Virus record (IMG/VR): IMGVR_UViG_3300010885_032349
Location: 1-31,431 of that record
Strand: one strand, 5' to 3'
Length of the DNA stretch: 31,431 bases
DNA from: a virus
This document shows positions 23,119 through 30,169 of this stretch, piece by piece (position 1 is the first letter of the stretch; each line of letters opens with the position of its first letter). Position numbers and translations under genes: made by a program. Below the pieces are notes generated by a model, which saw nothing but the letters and a program-made list of their open reading frames with translations, searched no databases and was not told the origin of the DNA.

Positions 23119-23195
23119 ACATTCTTTGCACTTGCCTTCTGAGGTTGATTAATAGAATCTTGACTCAGAATTATTGTGGTAAATAAATCTAAACC

Positions 23196-23232
23196 CATCC
23201 CGTGACTACTTTGCAAGAAGGAAAACGGGATG
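23196..23232 (-). other. Perfect 8-bp hairpin in the non-coding region
   Basis: CATCCCGT (23232-23225) pairs with ACGGGATG (23203-23196) around a 21-base loop that contains TTGCAA. It is the first structure after the erf terminator. Confidence 0.5.
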
Positions 23233-23262
23233 CGGCCTTTAAAAATAAATCGATCAACATTT

Positions 23263-23302
23263 ATAAAAAAAGAAACCCGATGACGTTTTAAGCCACCGGG
23301 TT
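23263..23302 (-). terminator. Rho-independent terminator after erf
   Basis: Read leftward, AACCCGGTGGC (23302-23292), a 7-base loop and GTCATCGGGTT (23284-23274) form an 11-bp stem with two G-U pairs, followed by TTTCTTTTTTT. This is a textbook intrinsic terminator about 45 bases after the erf stop. A smaller hairpin, GTGGC-AATC-GCCAC (23335-23322), lies between them. Confidence 0.8.
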
Positions 23303-23347
23303 GTTAAGCGCTTTTTGGTGCGTGGCGATTGCCACTAGCCTAGTTTA

Positions 23348-23986
23348 CTAGCGAGGAATGTTTTTTTCAAACGCAATGATATACTCTTCAGCCCGTTTGA
23401 TGAATTCAGCAATCTGTCCCGTGATTGGTGTATTCGCATCCCTCGCTCGCTTCTCAAGACTCTCAATGTATGACCCGAGTTGCTTAGGCCCCACCTCTTC
23501 CAAGGTTCTCATTTTGTACTGGCCAAAGGGGATAGTGTATTTCTTAACGGCGCTAGGATCTCCGTCATCATCGGCCGGTTGATCAGGCCTTACCGTTGGT
23601 TTGTTTCGATCCATAGCTGCCTCACCATCGTCATCAGTCTGGTAGATGCCAAGAATTGCCGATAAAGCATAGCGCCTCATATAGCTAATCGAGCTTCCAA
23701 GCGCTTGAGGGTCATTTTGCTTAGAGACCGGGAGAGCGCATGAGGTCGCAATAAATTGGCCGCTTTGGTGCATAAGAACGGTTTCAATCTCACCAATGCC
23801 CACTAGCTGAGTGACCGCTAATCCTTTGGGAGCGTAATACTCTTGAAATACACTCATCACCTGTTTTAGGTCAGCGTAAGAAGACTTAAAGAAAGGGTTT
23901 TTTGAGTCTTTATAGGCCCCATTCATTTCTACTTGTGCCGTTCCGAGGGCCTTTGCTAGTTCGTTGATTTGTTCGCTTTTATTCAT
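23348..23986 (-). CDS. erf: Erf-family single-strand annealing protein with an ExoX-C-like tail
   Basis: This 212-residue protein matches the Erf family of phage recombinases, which anneal complementary single strands. It has INELAKALGTAQVEM, KDSKNPFFKSSYADLKQVM, and the family core DPQALGSSISYMRRYALSAI followed by LGIYQTDDDGEAA. After an acidic linker, the C-terminal part YTIPFGQYKMRTLEEVGP, then LGSYIESLEKRA, resembles the small FG-Y-x-x-x-T-L domain found at the end of ExoX-like nucleases. A GGAG site precedes ATG 23986. It ends at a strong terminator, so the early transcript from upstream probably stops here. Confidence 0.8.
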   Translation of the reverse strand: MNKSEQINELAKALGTAQVEMNGAYKDSKNPFFKSSYADLKQVMSVFQEYYAPKGLAVTQLVGIGEIETVLMHQSGQFIATSCALPVSKQNDPQALGSSISYMRRYALSAILGIYQTDDDGEAAMDRNKPTVRPDQPADDDGDPSAVKKYTIPFGQYKMRTLEEVGPKQLGSYIESLEKRARDANTPITGQIAEFIKRAEEYIIAFEKNIPR

Positions 23987-24000
23987 GTGTCATCGCTCCT

Positions 24001-24135
24001 TTATTTGATTTTTACTTCTTTGGTTAAAAACATAATTACTAACGCATTAACAGAGAGCCCCATTTCTGAGGCCTTCTTTTCAAGTGCCTTTTTTAGTTCG
24101 GGTGTTAGCCGAATGTAAACCGTTGCCGTTTTCAC
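24001..24135 (-). CDS. Ribbon-helix-helix (Arc/MetJ-like) regulator, 44 residues
   Basis: This gene is short but convincing. GTG 24135 overlaps the upstream stop by 4 bases (GTGA), AAAGG lies 7 bases before it, and the stop at 24001 is 14 bases before the erf start. The product begins KTATVYIRLTPELKKALEKK, then ASEMGLSVNALVIMFLTKEV. A beta strand (TVYIRLT) and two helices with the G-x-S-x-N-x-L turn are the hallmark of ribbon-helix-helix DNA-binding proteins. It may act on the repeated GCTTGCA element at 24522-24542 and 21560-21580; that link is inference. Confidence 0.7.
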   Translation of the reverse strand: MKTATVYIRLTPELKKALEKKASEMGLSVNALVIMFLTKEVKIK

Positions 24136-24422
24136 TTAATTACCTTTCTGATCGTCCATCCGTGTTGATGGACGATTTCTTCTAAATGCTCGTGAGCATA
24201 ATCTTTAAGAGAGATATAATATTCATCCACCGTCATAGGGCCGTCGCTATTTTCACGGAAATCTTTTTCGATCTCAGGGAAAAGGCCATAAGACTCAAGA
24301 GCCCAATCAATTAACGCTCCCCAAGACTCCACTGGCTCTTCATTAGATCCATCGCCTTGAGGATCAATAAGCCAATACTGAATTTTCGGGGTGTATGCTG
24401 GGTCTAGTGTGTATGTATTCAT
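24132..24422 (-). CDS. Acidic hypothetical protein, first leftward early gene
   Basis: This 96-residue acidic protein has GAGG 5 bases before ATG 24422. The sequence (YWLIDPQGDGSNEEPVESWG, then ESYGLFPEIEKDF) shows no known motif. It shares a 4-base overlap with the ribbon-helix-helix gene, so the pair could be a regulated unit; a toxin-antitoxin pair is possible but there is no toxin signature. Its leader carries a GC-rich hairpin followed by CTTTT. Confidence 0.5.
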   Translation of the reverse strand: MNTYTLDPAYTPKIQYWLIDPQGDGSNEEPVESWGALIDWALESYGLFPEIEKDFRENSDGPMTVDEYYISLKDYAHEHLEEIVHQHGWTIRKVIK

Positions 24423-24434
24423 ATATGCCTCTTT

Positions 24435-24468
24435 TAAAAGCCCCGGAATCGCATCTTGCTATCCGGGG
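24435..24468 (-). promoter_or_regulatory. GC-rich leader hairpin, possible attenuator
   Basis: Read leftward, CCCCGGA (24468-24462) pairs with TCCGGGG (24447-24441) around a 14-base loop and is followed by CTTTTA. It lies between the putative early promoter and the first early gene, so it could end or pause transcription before that operon. The T-tract is short. Confidence 0.45.
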
Positions 24469-24511
24469 TGTGTGTGTTGCGGGCTAAAATTTGTTTTAAT
24501 CCGATAAGTAA

Positions 24512-24542
24512 ACATTAATAGAGGTGCTAGCATAATGCAAGC
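24512..24542 (-). promoter_or_regulatory. Leftward early promoter region with tandem repeat operator
   Basis: The 21-base element at 24542-24522 reads GCTTGCA, then after 11 bases GCTAGCA, and matches the element at 21580-21560 in 19 of 21 positions. TTGCAT (24540-24535) with TAATGT 17 bases on (24517-24512) gives a promoter placed the same way, although the second box is weak. This lies in the divergent gap 24423-24603 between early and late genes. Confidence 0.45.
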
Positions 24543-24561
24543 GGATTTATTCTGATAATGT

Positions 24562-24598
24562 GTGCTAGCTTGACATAAGAGAAAATTATGGTTTAATT
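24562..24598 (+). promoter_or_regulatory. Rightward promoter for the packaging genes
   Basis: A perfect TTGACA (24570-24575) is followed 17 bases later by TTAATT (24593-24598). Directly before it is GTGCTAGC (24562-24569), the same half-element as in the leftward operator at 24525-24532. The expected start point (about 24605) coincides with the ATG at 24604. Confidence 0.45.
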
Positions 24599-24603
24599 AA
24601 CTC

Positions 24604-24894
24604 ATGGGGTTGAATCCTAAAGCCTTACTTGACGACGCTCTTGAGCTTATTGCCCATGACCTGAAGCATATTCGGGTATTGGTCGAAGCATCAAAGCTTG
24701 ACGATAAGGCCGCTCAGGATTTGGCCCGATATTCATCATCTCTACTTGCGATCTCTAAAGCTCACGAGAAGGATGACGAGGATCAATTAAAAAGCCTCTC
24801 CAAACTTCCTTATGAGGATTTGGTTAAAATGGCTGAAAAAGCGATTGGAAATTATGGAAGCGATCCAAATTCGAGTAGCAACGGAAACCGATAA
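24604..24894 (+). CDS. Likely small terminase subunit
   Basis: This 96-residue helical protein is the first gene of the packaging module. It has a Leu-rich pattern (LDDKAAQDLARYSSSLLAIS) and then LSKLPYEDLVKMAEKAIG, like the C-terminal helices of putative small terminase subunits in front of large terminase genes. There is no Shine-Dalgarno sequence, and an in-frame TAA at 24598-24600 excludes any earlier start, so it may be translated from a leaderless mRNA. Identification rests on position and helix pattern. Confidence 0.5.
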   Translation: MGLNPKALLDDALELIAHDLKHIRVLVEASKLDDKAAQDLARYSSSLLAISKAHEKDDEDQLKSLSKLPYEDLVKMAEKAIGNYGSDPNSSSNGNR

Positions 24895-25276
24895 GCCATT
24901 CATCTTTAGCAATTGGCTTCGTCATTACAAAAACAGATCATATTTTGCTAAGCGCATTAGAAATTCTATTTTCTACAAATGGCATCACTTGGTGATAGAA
25001 AAGATCCTAGACAGACCCAACACGCTTAGCCTGATTGCTCACCCCCCAGAAGAGCCCGAGGTAATACTCGGGTTCATGATCAGTGAGGCATGGCCTGATG
25101 GGTCTGTCATTCACTTTGTCTATATCAAGCCACAATTTAAAAAGATGGGAATTGCAAAAAAGCTTTTTGAAGCCTCTAAGCTTCAAGAAACTCAATTCTT
25201 CACGCATTGGACATTTGACGTAGATGAGCTCACGCAAAAGCTCCCCAATCTTACCTATGACCCGTACCGCATTTAA
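24854..25276 (+). CDS. GNAT-family acetyltransferase-like protein
   Basis: ATG 24854 is chosen over 24812, since the protein-like part begins there (MEAIQIRVATETDKPFIFSN). The 140-residue product has the GNAT core: VILGFMISE strand, then VIHFVYIKPQFKKMGIAKKL with the acetyl-CoA loop Q-F-K-K-M-G-I-A. It overlaps the small terminase by 41 bases. GNAT genes in the terminase cluster are known from several phages; the substrate is not known. It could modify a virion or host protein. Confidence 0.65.
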   Translation: MEAIQIRVATETDKPFIFSNWLRHYKNRSYFAKRIRNSIFYKWHHLVIEKILDRPNTLSLIAHPPEEPEVILGFMISEAWPDGSVIHFVYIKPQFKKMGIAKKLFEASKLQETQFFTHWTFDVDELTQKLPNLTYDPYRI

Positions 25277-25289
25277 ATCAGGAGGAACC

Positions 25290-25514
25290 ATGAAAGAAGA
25301 AAAGAAGTCACCACAACCCGAGGGACGTAAAGCATTAGCCGTGAGATTCCATACCGGCGTTCATTGCCTAAACTCAGTGTTAACCTCAGTCGATGCCGCT
25401 AAAAATCAATGCTCAATCGAGTTCTTCCCTTGGGGCGTCACCATTAAGGGATCTAATACAAACAAGTTTGTTTATAGCTCAAACATCATTGACGTGACCT
25501 TTGAGCGAGAATGA
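25290..25514 (+). CDS. Small hypothetical protein before the large terminase
   Basis: ATG 25290 is chosen because AGGAGG lies 5 bases upstream. The 74-residue product (ALAVRFHTGVHCLNSVLTSV, then CSIEFFPWGVTIKGSN) is beta-rich and ends VYSSNIIDVTFERE. It overlaps the large terminase start by 14 bases. No family is recognised. Confidence 0.55.
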   Translation: MKEEKKSPQPEGRKALAVRFHTGVHCLNSVLTSVDAAKNQCSIEFFPWGVTIKGSNTNKFVYSSNIIDVTFERE

Positions 25515-26928
25515 GATCAAACCCGAAATTTTGCTAAAGGCAATCATAGCCCGACAATCTCGGCGCTTTGACATTGGCGCTTATTGCTTTCCTGAGCAAC
25601 TTTCGTTTATAAAAGATACTTCTCGTTTCAAGACTGCTGTCTGTAGTCGGCGGTCAGGCAAAACAATCGCTTGTGCCGCCGATTTAATCGATACCGCTCT
25701 TACATTCCCGAAATCTAAAAACTTATATATCACCCTCTCCCGAGCAAACGCTAAGCGTATCCTTTGGCCTGAGCTCTTAAACATTAACGAGCAATATAAA
25801 CTCATGGCTCACACCAATGAGACTGAGCTTTCTATGAGCTTTTTAAATGGCTCAATCATCTATCTCTCAGGCGCTAAAGATAAAACCGAGATCGAAAAAT
25901 TTCGGGGTCTGGCGCTCAAAAAGGTTTACATTGATGAATGCCAAAGCTTCAGGGCCTATATCCAAAACCTAGTCGATGAGGTGTTATCCAAAGCCCTTTT
26001 CGATTATGCCGGAACGCTGTGTCTTATTGGGACACCGGGCCCCGTACCGACCGGGTATTTTTACGAGGCCGCCCATTCACCCAATTGGGCCCATCACGCT
26101 TGGACCTTCTTTCAAAACCCTCATATAGCCATAAAGTCCGGGATGACCCATGATCAGGTATTGCAAGAAGACCTAAACCGCACCGGGCTTACCATCCAAG
26201 ACGCTACCATTCAAAGAGAGGTATTTGGGCGATGGATTACCGACTCGGACAGCCTCGTTTTCAGATATGACCCAACTCTAAACCATTACGACCGCACCCC
26301 AGATGTAGCCGGCAATTGGAGTTTTGTTATCGGTGTGGATATTGGGTTTGATGATTGTGACGCTATAGCCGTGATTGGGTGGAACGATAAACTTAAAGAA
26401 TCATACCTAGTCGAAGAGTATGTGATTAACAAATCGGACATTACGACCCTTGCAAATGAGATTGAGTCTCGAATCAAAAAGTATAAGCCCCTAAAAGTGG
26501 TGATGGATACGGGCGGCCTCGGTAAAAAGATCTCTGAAGAGCTTCAAAAGCGTAGGTCTCTTCCCATTCATCCGGCTGAGAAGTCACGAAAAGTAGAATT
26601 CATTGAGCTCCTAAATGACGCTCTCAGGACAAAAAGGCTCATGGCTAAAAAGACTTCCCTTTTTGCTGAGGATTGTTTCAAAGTGGAATGGGAAGAGGGC
26701 AAGAAATATCAAAAGATTAGTGACCGGTATCACTCCGATATTACTGATGCCGTTCTTTACGCCTACCGGGAGTCACTGCATTGGCTACACAAGCCCGAAC
26801 CTCCAAAACTTAAAGCCGGATCAGACGCTTGGTTTAAACAAGAAGAAGAACGCATGGAGCGAGAAGCGGAAGAGCGCTTGCAAGAACGCAGAGAAGAGGA
26901 TTACTATGCTGATATGGGATGGAACTAA
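25501..26928 (+). CDS. terL: Large terminase subunit (packaging ATPase and nuclease)
   Basis: This 475-residue protein has all terminase hallmarks: Walker A CSRRSGKT (48-55), Walker B KKVYIDE with D145/E146, and the coupling motif LIGTPG (175-180). The RNase H-like nuclease carries GVDIGFDD (D280), VMDTGG (D336) and DRYHSDITDA (D413/D416). It packages DNA through the portal and makes the cuts at the ends. The start is TTG 25501, inside the previous gene by 14 bases; no better start is in frame nearby. The C-terminal 40 residues are a charged helix rich in Glu and Arg. The stop abuts the next ATG. Confidence 0.95.
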   Translation: MSENEIKPEILLKAIIARQSRRFDIGAYCFPEQLSFIKDTSRFKTAVCSRRSGKTIACAADLIDTALTFPKSKNLYITLSRANAKRILWPELLNINEQYKLMAHTNETELSMSFLNGSIIYLSGAKDKTEIEKFRGLALKKVYIDECQSFRAYIQNLVDEVLSKALFDYAGTLCLIGTPGPVPTGYFYEAAHSPNWAHHAWTFFQNPHIAIKSGMTHDQVLQEDLNRTGLTIQDATIQREVFGRWITDSDSLVFRYDPTLNHYDRTPDVAGNWSFVIGVDIGFDDCDAIAVIGWNDKLKESYLVEEYVINKSDITTLANEIESRIKKYKPLKVVMDTGGLGKKISEELQKRRSLPIHPAEKSRKVEFIELLNDALRTKRLMAKKTSLFAEDCFKVEWEEGKKYQKISDRYHSDITDAVLYAYRESLHWLHKPEPPKLKAGSDAWFKQEEERMEREAEERLQERREEDYYADMGWN

Positions 26929-27159
26929 ATGACAATCGACGAAGCAAAAAACCTTATTTTGTTTGCTAAAGGCAACGGAATCCGTAAACTAAAATTCGAC
27001 AATCTCGAAATCGAATTGGAGCCCCTGACTAAAATGGTGGGTGAATCAATATCGACTGACGGAATTGGTCAGGGACAATATGTCCCCACTGAGGATGAAA
27101 TGCTATTGTATTCCACTCCTCACTTTGATGAGCTTATCGCCGATAGAAAAGGGGTGTAA
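26929..27159 (+). CDS. Small protein between terminase and portal
   Basis: This 76-residue acidic protein has an ATG directly after the terL stop. The N-terminal half (MTIDEAKNLILFAKGNGIRK, then LKFDNLEIELEPL) resembles a small helix-strand unit often encoded at this position; the C-terminus (DEMLLYSTPHFDELIADRKG) is acidic. Function is unknown. Confidence 0.6.
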   Translation: MTIDEAKNLILFAKGNGIRKLKFDNLEIELEPLTKMVGESISTDGIGQGQYVPTEDEMLLYSTPHFDELIADRKGV

Positions 27160-27162
27160 ACC

Positions 27163-29037
27163 ATGCAAAAGATTGATTATCAGACTCTTAATTCTCAAGG
27201 ACAGCAACACGATCAGTACGTTGATAAGCAATGGTGGAAGGCCCCTAAAGATCAACGATCTCAGGCCGTTGCTAAAATCGTCAAAGCTTTGTCCCAATAT
27301 GACAGCAAGCGAGAAACCCAATACCAAATTAGCGCTCGCCTTTACGCTAACCTGAATATCATGGGCCTAAACGGGCTCAGCTATTCCAAAATCGCTTCAA
27401 TCCAAAACAGCCTCAAAGACCGCATCACTTTCAACGTGGTCCAAAGCGCAATTGATACCATTACCGCTAAGATTGCTAAAAACCGTCCAAAGCCCCTTTT
27501 CCTTACCTCTGGCGGTGATTACAAAATCCAACGTAAGGCCAAAAAGCTAAACAAATTCTTGGACGGGTTATTCTATGAAAACCGAGCCCACGATCTAGGC
27601 GTTGAGATATTCCGTGACGCTGCCGTTTTCGGTGACGGGTTTATCCACGTTTATGAGCACAATGGCCGTGTACGCTTCGAAAGGGTTCTACCGTCTGAGC
27701 TCTATGTCGATTGGGTAGAATCGTTCTACGGGCAACCTAGACAGCTTCACAGGGTTAAAAACATCGACCGTGAAGTTCTGATCGAGATGTTCCCTGAATA
27801 CAAAGACAAGATCCTGCAAACTAACTCGGCAAGCGCTGACCTTACCGGGATGTATCAGAACGTTGCCGATCAAGTAACCGTGGTGGAATCTTGGCACCTC
27901 CCTTCAGGTCCAGACGCTACTGACGGGATTCACACCATTAACATCGAATCTTGCACCCTATTTGAAGAGAAGTACGAAAAAGACTTTTTCCCATTCGCTC
28001 ACTTCTCTTGGTGCAAAAGAATGTACGGTTGGTGGGGTCAGGGAGCGGCCGAGCAACTCCAAAACATCCAACTTGAAATCAATAAAATCCTCTGGGTGAT
28101 TCAACGCTCAATGCACCTTGCCGGTACCTTTAAAATATTGCTCGAAAATGGGTCATCTATCGTATCTGAAAAGATAAATAACGATATTGGCGCAATCGTT
28201 CATTATAACGGGACACCTCCACAATATGTTGTCCCTCCAATTGTGCCGGTAGAAATGTATCAGCAATTTGACCGCTTGAAGTCTATGGCGTTTGAACAAA
28301 TCGGGGTATCTCAGCTATCAGCCTCTTCAATGAAACCTGCCGGGTTAAACTCAGGTAGAGCTCTCCGGGAGTACAATGATATTGAGTCCGACCGCTTCCA
28401 TACGATCGGCAAGAATTATGAGAAGCTTTTCCTAGACCTCGGCAAAATTGCTATCTCCGTGGCTAAAGACATTTATTCCCGTGACGGTAAGTATCCGGTA
28501 AGGGTACCGGGCAAGAAGTTCATCGAAAAGATTGAATGGAAAGATATTGATCTCCACGAAGACGATTACGTCATGCAAATGTTTCCGGTATCTAGCCTCC
28601 CCACTGATCCCGAGGGACGCTTGCAAACCATTCAGGAATATATGCAAGCCGGTCTCATCTCTCCAAGGGCAGGCCGCCGCTTGTTAGATTTTCCGGATCT
28701 TGACCAAATCGAAGACCTTGCGAATAGCCAAGAGGATTATATTCACGAGATCCTAGAAAAGATCGTCGAGGAGGGTGTATTTACCGCTCCCGATCCATAC
28801 GATAACCTCGCCCTCGCTCAAGAGCTCTCGCTTGAGTATTACAGCCGGGGCAAGTGCCAGAATCTCGAAGAGGAAAAGCTTGAACTCCTGAGACGGTTTA
28901 ACGATCAGTGTATCGTATTAATTCAAAAGTCTCAGCCTCCTGCCCCCCCTATGGCACCGGGAGCGCCTCAAGCTAACCCAGTAGCTCCGCCCGTAAGTGA
29001 TCTAATCCAAAACGTTCCCGGAGCTCCGATTGGATAA
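27163..29037 (+). CDS. Portal protein
   Basis: This 624-residue protein is in the portal position, directly after terL and before the scaffold. Typical portal segments are FNVVQSAIDTITAKIAKNRP, then AAVFGDGFIHVYEHNGRVRF and RVLPSELYVDW. They are followed by a helical core (QLQNIQLEINKILWVIQRSM) and SGRALREYNDIESDRFH. The C-terminus is Pro/Ala-rich (QPPAPPMAPGAPQANPVAPP). As a dodecamer it would form the DNA channel at one vertex. The 3' end overlaps a small gene starting at TTG 29030. Confidence 0.9.
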   Translation: MQKIDYQTLNSQGQQHDQYVDKQWWKAPKDQRSQAVAKIVKALSQYDSKRETQYQISARLYANLNIMGLNGLSYSKIASIQNSLKDRITFNVVQSAIDTITAKIAKNRPKPLFLTSGGDYKIQRKAKKLNKFLDGLFYENRAHDLGVEIFRDAAVFGDGFIHVYEHNGRVRFERVLPSELYVDWVESFYGQPRQLHRVKNIDREVLIEMFPEYKDKILQTNSASADLTGMYQNVADQVTVVESWHLPSGPDATDGIHTINIESCTLFEEKYEKDFFPFAHFSWCKRMYGWWGQGAAEQLQNIQLEINKILWVIQRSMHLAGTFKILLENGSSIVSEKINNDIGAIVHYNGTPPQYVVPPIVPVEMYQQFDRLKSMAFEQIGVSQLSASSMKPAGLNSGRALREYNDIESDRFHTIGKNYEKLFLDLGKIAISVAKDIYSRDGKYPVRVPGKKFIEKIEWKDIDLHEDDYVMQMFPVSSLPTDPEGRLQTIQEYMQAGLISPRAGRRLLDFPDLDQIEDLANSQEDYIHEILEKIVEEGVFTAPDPYDNLALAQELSLEYYSRGKCQNLEEEKLELLRRFNDQCIVLIQKSQPPAPPMAPGAPQANPVAPPVSDLIQNVPGAPIG

Positions 29038-29209
29038 GGGCAAGCATGGCGTTCGGGCCGGTAACTTCAGATGGTGCGATGGATGCAACGACTTCCACGG
29101 CTTTCTATTTGTGTGCCGATATTTCAGCAATGATACAAAAAAGGTGATCGAAAAGGATGCCAAGGAATTTAAAAAGGCCATGGCAAAACAAAAGGAGAAG
29201 AAGCGATGA
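29030..29209 (+). CDS. Small Cys-rich protein between portal and scaffold
   Basis: This frame runs from TTG 29030 (GGAG 6 bases upstream) to a stop that overlaps the scaffold ATG by 4 bases (ATGA). The 59-residue product holds FRWCDGCNDFHGFLFVCRYF, with Cys/His spacing suited to a zinc site, and ends in a basic helix (KAMAKQKEKKR). It fills the only gap between two head genes. Function is unknown. Confidence 0.55.
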   Translation: MDKGKHGVRAGNFRWCDGCNDFHGFLFVCRYFSNDTKKVIEKDAKEFKKAMAKQKEKKR

Positions 29210-30063
29210 CGAACGAAGTGCAATTAAACATCCCACAACACGAAAACCCAGTGAGCGGAGAGGTCGCCACGGCGACCGAAACCAAAGCGCCTGAACCTAC
29301 CACAACTAAAGAAGACACGGCCCTAAGCCCCAAATTTGCCGCCCTCGCTAAGAAGGCTAAAGCCGCTTATCAAGCTCAAGCGCAACTCAAAGCAGAGAAG
29401 GCCTCTCTTGAAGCCAAGCGCAAGGAAATCGACGAGTTCAGCAAGTACAAGCAAGAAGCCACTAGCAATCCCCTGAAGGCTCTTGAGGCACTTGGGTGGA
29501 AATATGATGACCTCGTGAATTTTGTTTTAAACGATCAGCAACCCACCTCTGATCAAAAGCTATCCCGTGTAGAGCAACAACTCGAAGCCTTTAAACGAGA
29601 GCAAGAAGCCAAAGAGCAAGGCCGCCTTGAGCAAGAGAGACTCTCTGCACAAAAGCAATACGAAGAAACTATCGATGCCTTCAAGAGCCGGGTGAGCCAA
29701 CACGTTACAAGCAACTCAGAGAAATATGAGCTCATTAACCTTCACGAAGCTCAAGACCTCATCTTTGACACCATCGAGGAATACTTTAACAAAACCAATC
29801 AAGTCATGGATATTGCTAAGGCTGCGGAATTGGTCGAAAATTATCTCGAAAACCAATTTGAGACGACCTTTCAAAAGTCTAAAAAGGTACAAAGTAAGCT
29901 TGCGCCTAAAAAAGAAGAGCCTCAGCCCCAATCTCAAAATAAGTCCACAAGCGTGAGCCTCAACAATCAAGTGAGCGCATCATCAGCCGCTCCGGGATAC
30001 CTTCCACCAAAGACCGAGCAAGAACGTATACAAAGAGCTCTTGCAAAGCTTGCCGGTGGGTGA
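29206..30063 (+). CDS. Capsid scaffolding protein
   Basis: This 285-residue, highly charged, helical protein lies immediately before the major capsid gene, the usual scaffold place. A polar N-terminal region is followed by coiled coils (ALAKKAKAAYQAQAQLKAEK, then RVEQQLEAFKREQEAKEQGR) and a Ser/Gln-rich linker. The C-terminus is small, helical and basic (ERIQRALAKLAGG), as expected for capsid binding. No protease motif is seen, so there is no sign of a fused maturation protease. It is followed by a 237-base non-coding stretch. Confidence 0.75.
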   Translation: MTNEVQLNIPQHENPVSGEVATATETKAPEPTTTKEDTALSPKFAALAKKAKAAYQAQAQLKAEKASLEAKRKEIDEFSKYKQEATSNPLKALEALGWKYDDLVNFVLNDQQPTSDQKLSRVEQQLEAFKREQEAKEQGRLEQERLSAQKQYEETIDAFKSRVSQHVTSNSEKYELINLHEAQDLIFDTIEEYFNKTNQVMDIAKAAELVENYLENQFETTFQKSKKVQSKLAPKKEEPQPQSQNKSTSVSLNNQVSASSAAPGYLPPKTEQERIQRALAKLAGG

Positions 30064-30079
30064 CAAACTAAAATTGTTC

Positions 30080-30139
30080 GACACCTATGCTTCGCCCCCC
30101 TGAATCCAAGGCCGGAGGAGGGGGGGTCTAGTTAGTGTC
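30080..30139 (+). other. GC-rich stem structure after the scaffold gene
   Basis: CCCCCCT (30095-30101) pairs with AGGGGGG (30119-30125) around a 17-base loop, enclosed by an outer GACAC/GTGTC stem (30080-30084 with 30135-30139). Only three T follow. It may protect or process the transcript, or weaken read-through. Confidence 0.5.
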
Positions 30140-30169
30140 TTTAGCTATCTGAAGTTAATGTGATGGGTC

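Larger units (their letters stand above)
22624..23262 (-). ncRNA. Candidate large structured RNA or long ssb leader, no open frame
   Basis: This 639-base stretch lies between the terminator after erf and the ssb start, and no strand has a frame above about 60 codons within it. Read leftward it holds at least eight hairpins: 23232-23196, 23118-23090, 23082-23063, 23037-22998, 22910-22895, 22866-22821 (two exclusive forms), 22814-22757 and 22751-22737. In at least two, the pairing uses G-U on this strand where the other strand would have A-C mismatches, which points to a leftward RNA. A 23-base purine run lies at 22719-22697. Two AGGAGG sequences occur without a gene, one inside a hairpin. A TTGCAA box (23215-23210) with TTTAGA 17 bases on is a weak promoter candidate. 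I cannot match it to a known RNA class. A decayed gene or an origin are the alternatives. Confidence 0.5.

Noticed and set aside
23175-23183. DnaA-box-like TTTACCACA (leftward strand) suggesting a replication origin
   Set aside because: A single near match with no second box or iteron; too weak to call an origin.
23063-23215. Short leftward frames in the erf-ssb gap (a 42-codon frame overlapping a 25-codon frame by ATGA)
   Set aside because: The products look partly protein-like, but neither start has a ribosome-binding site and the frames run through the hairpins; kept as a reason for doubt about the RNA call rather than as genes.
25007-25291. 94-codon leftward frame opposite the GNAT gene
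   Set aside because: Antisense to a recognisable GNAT protein and isolated from any leftward operon.
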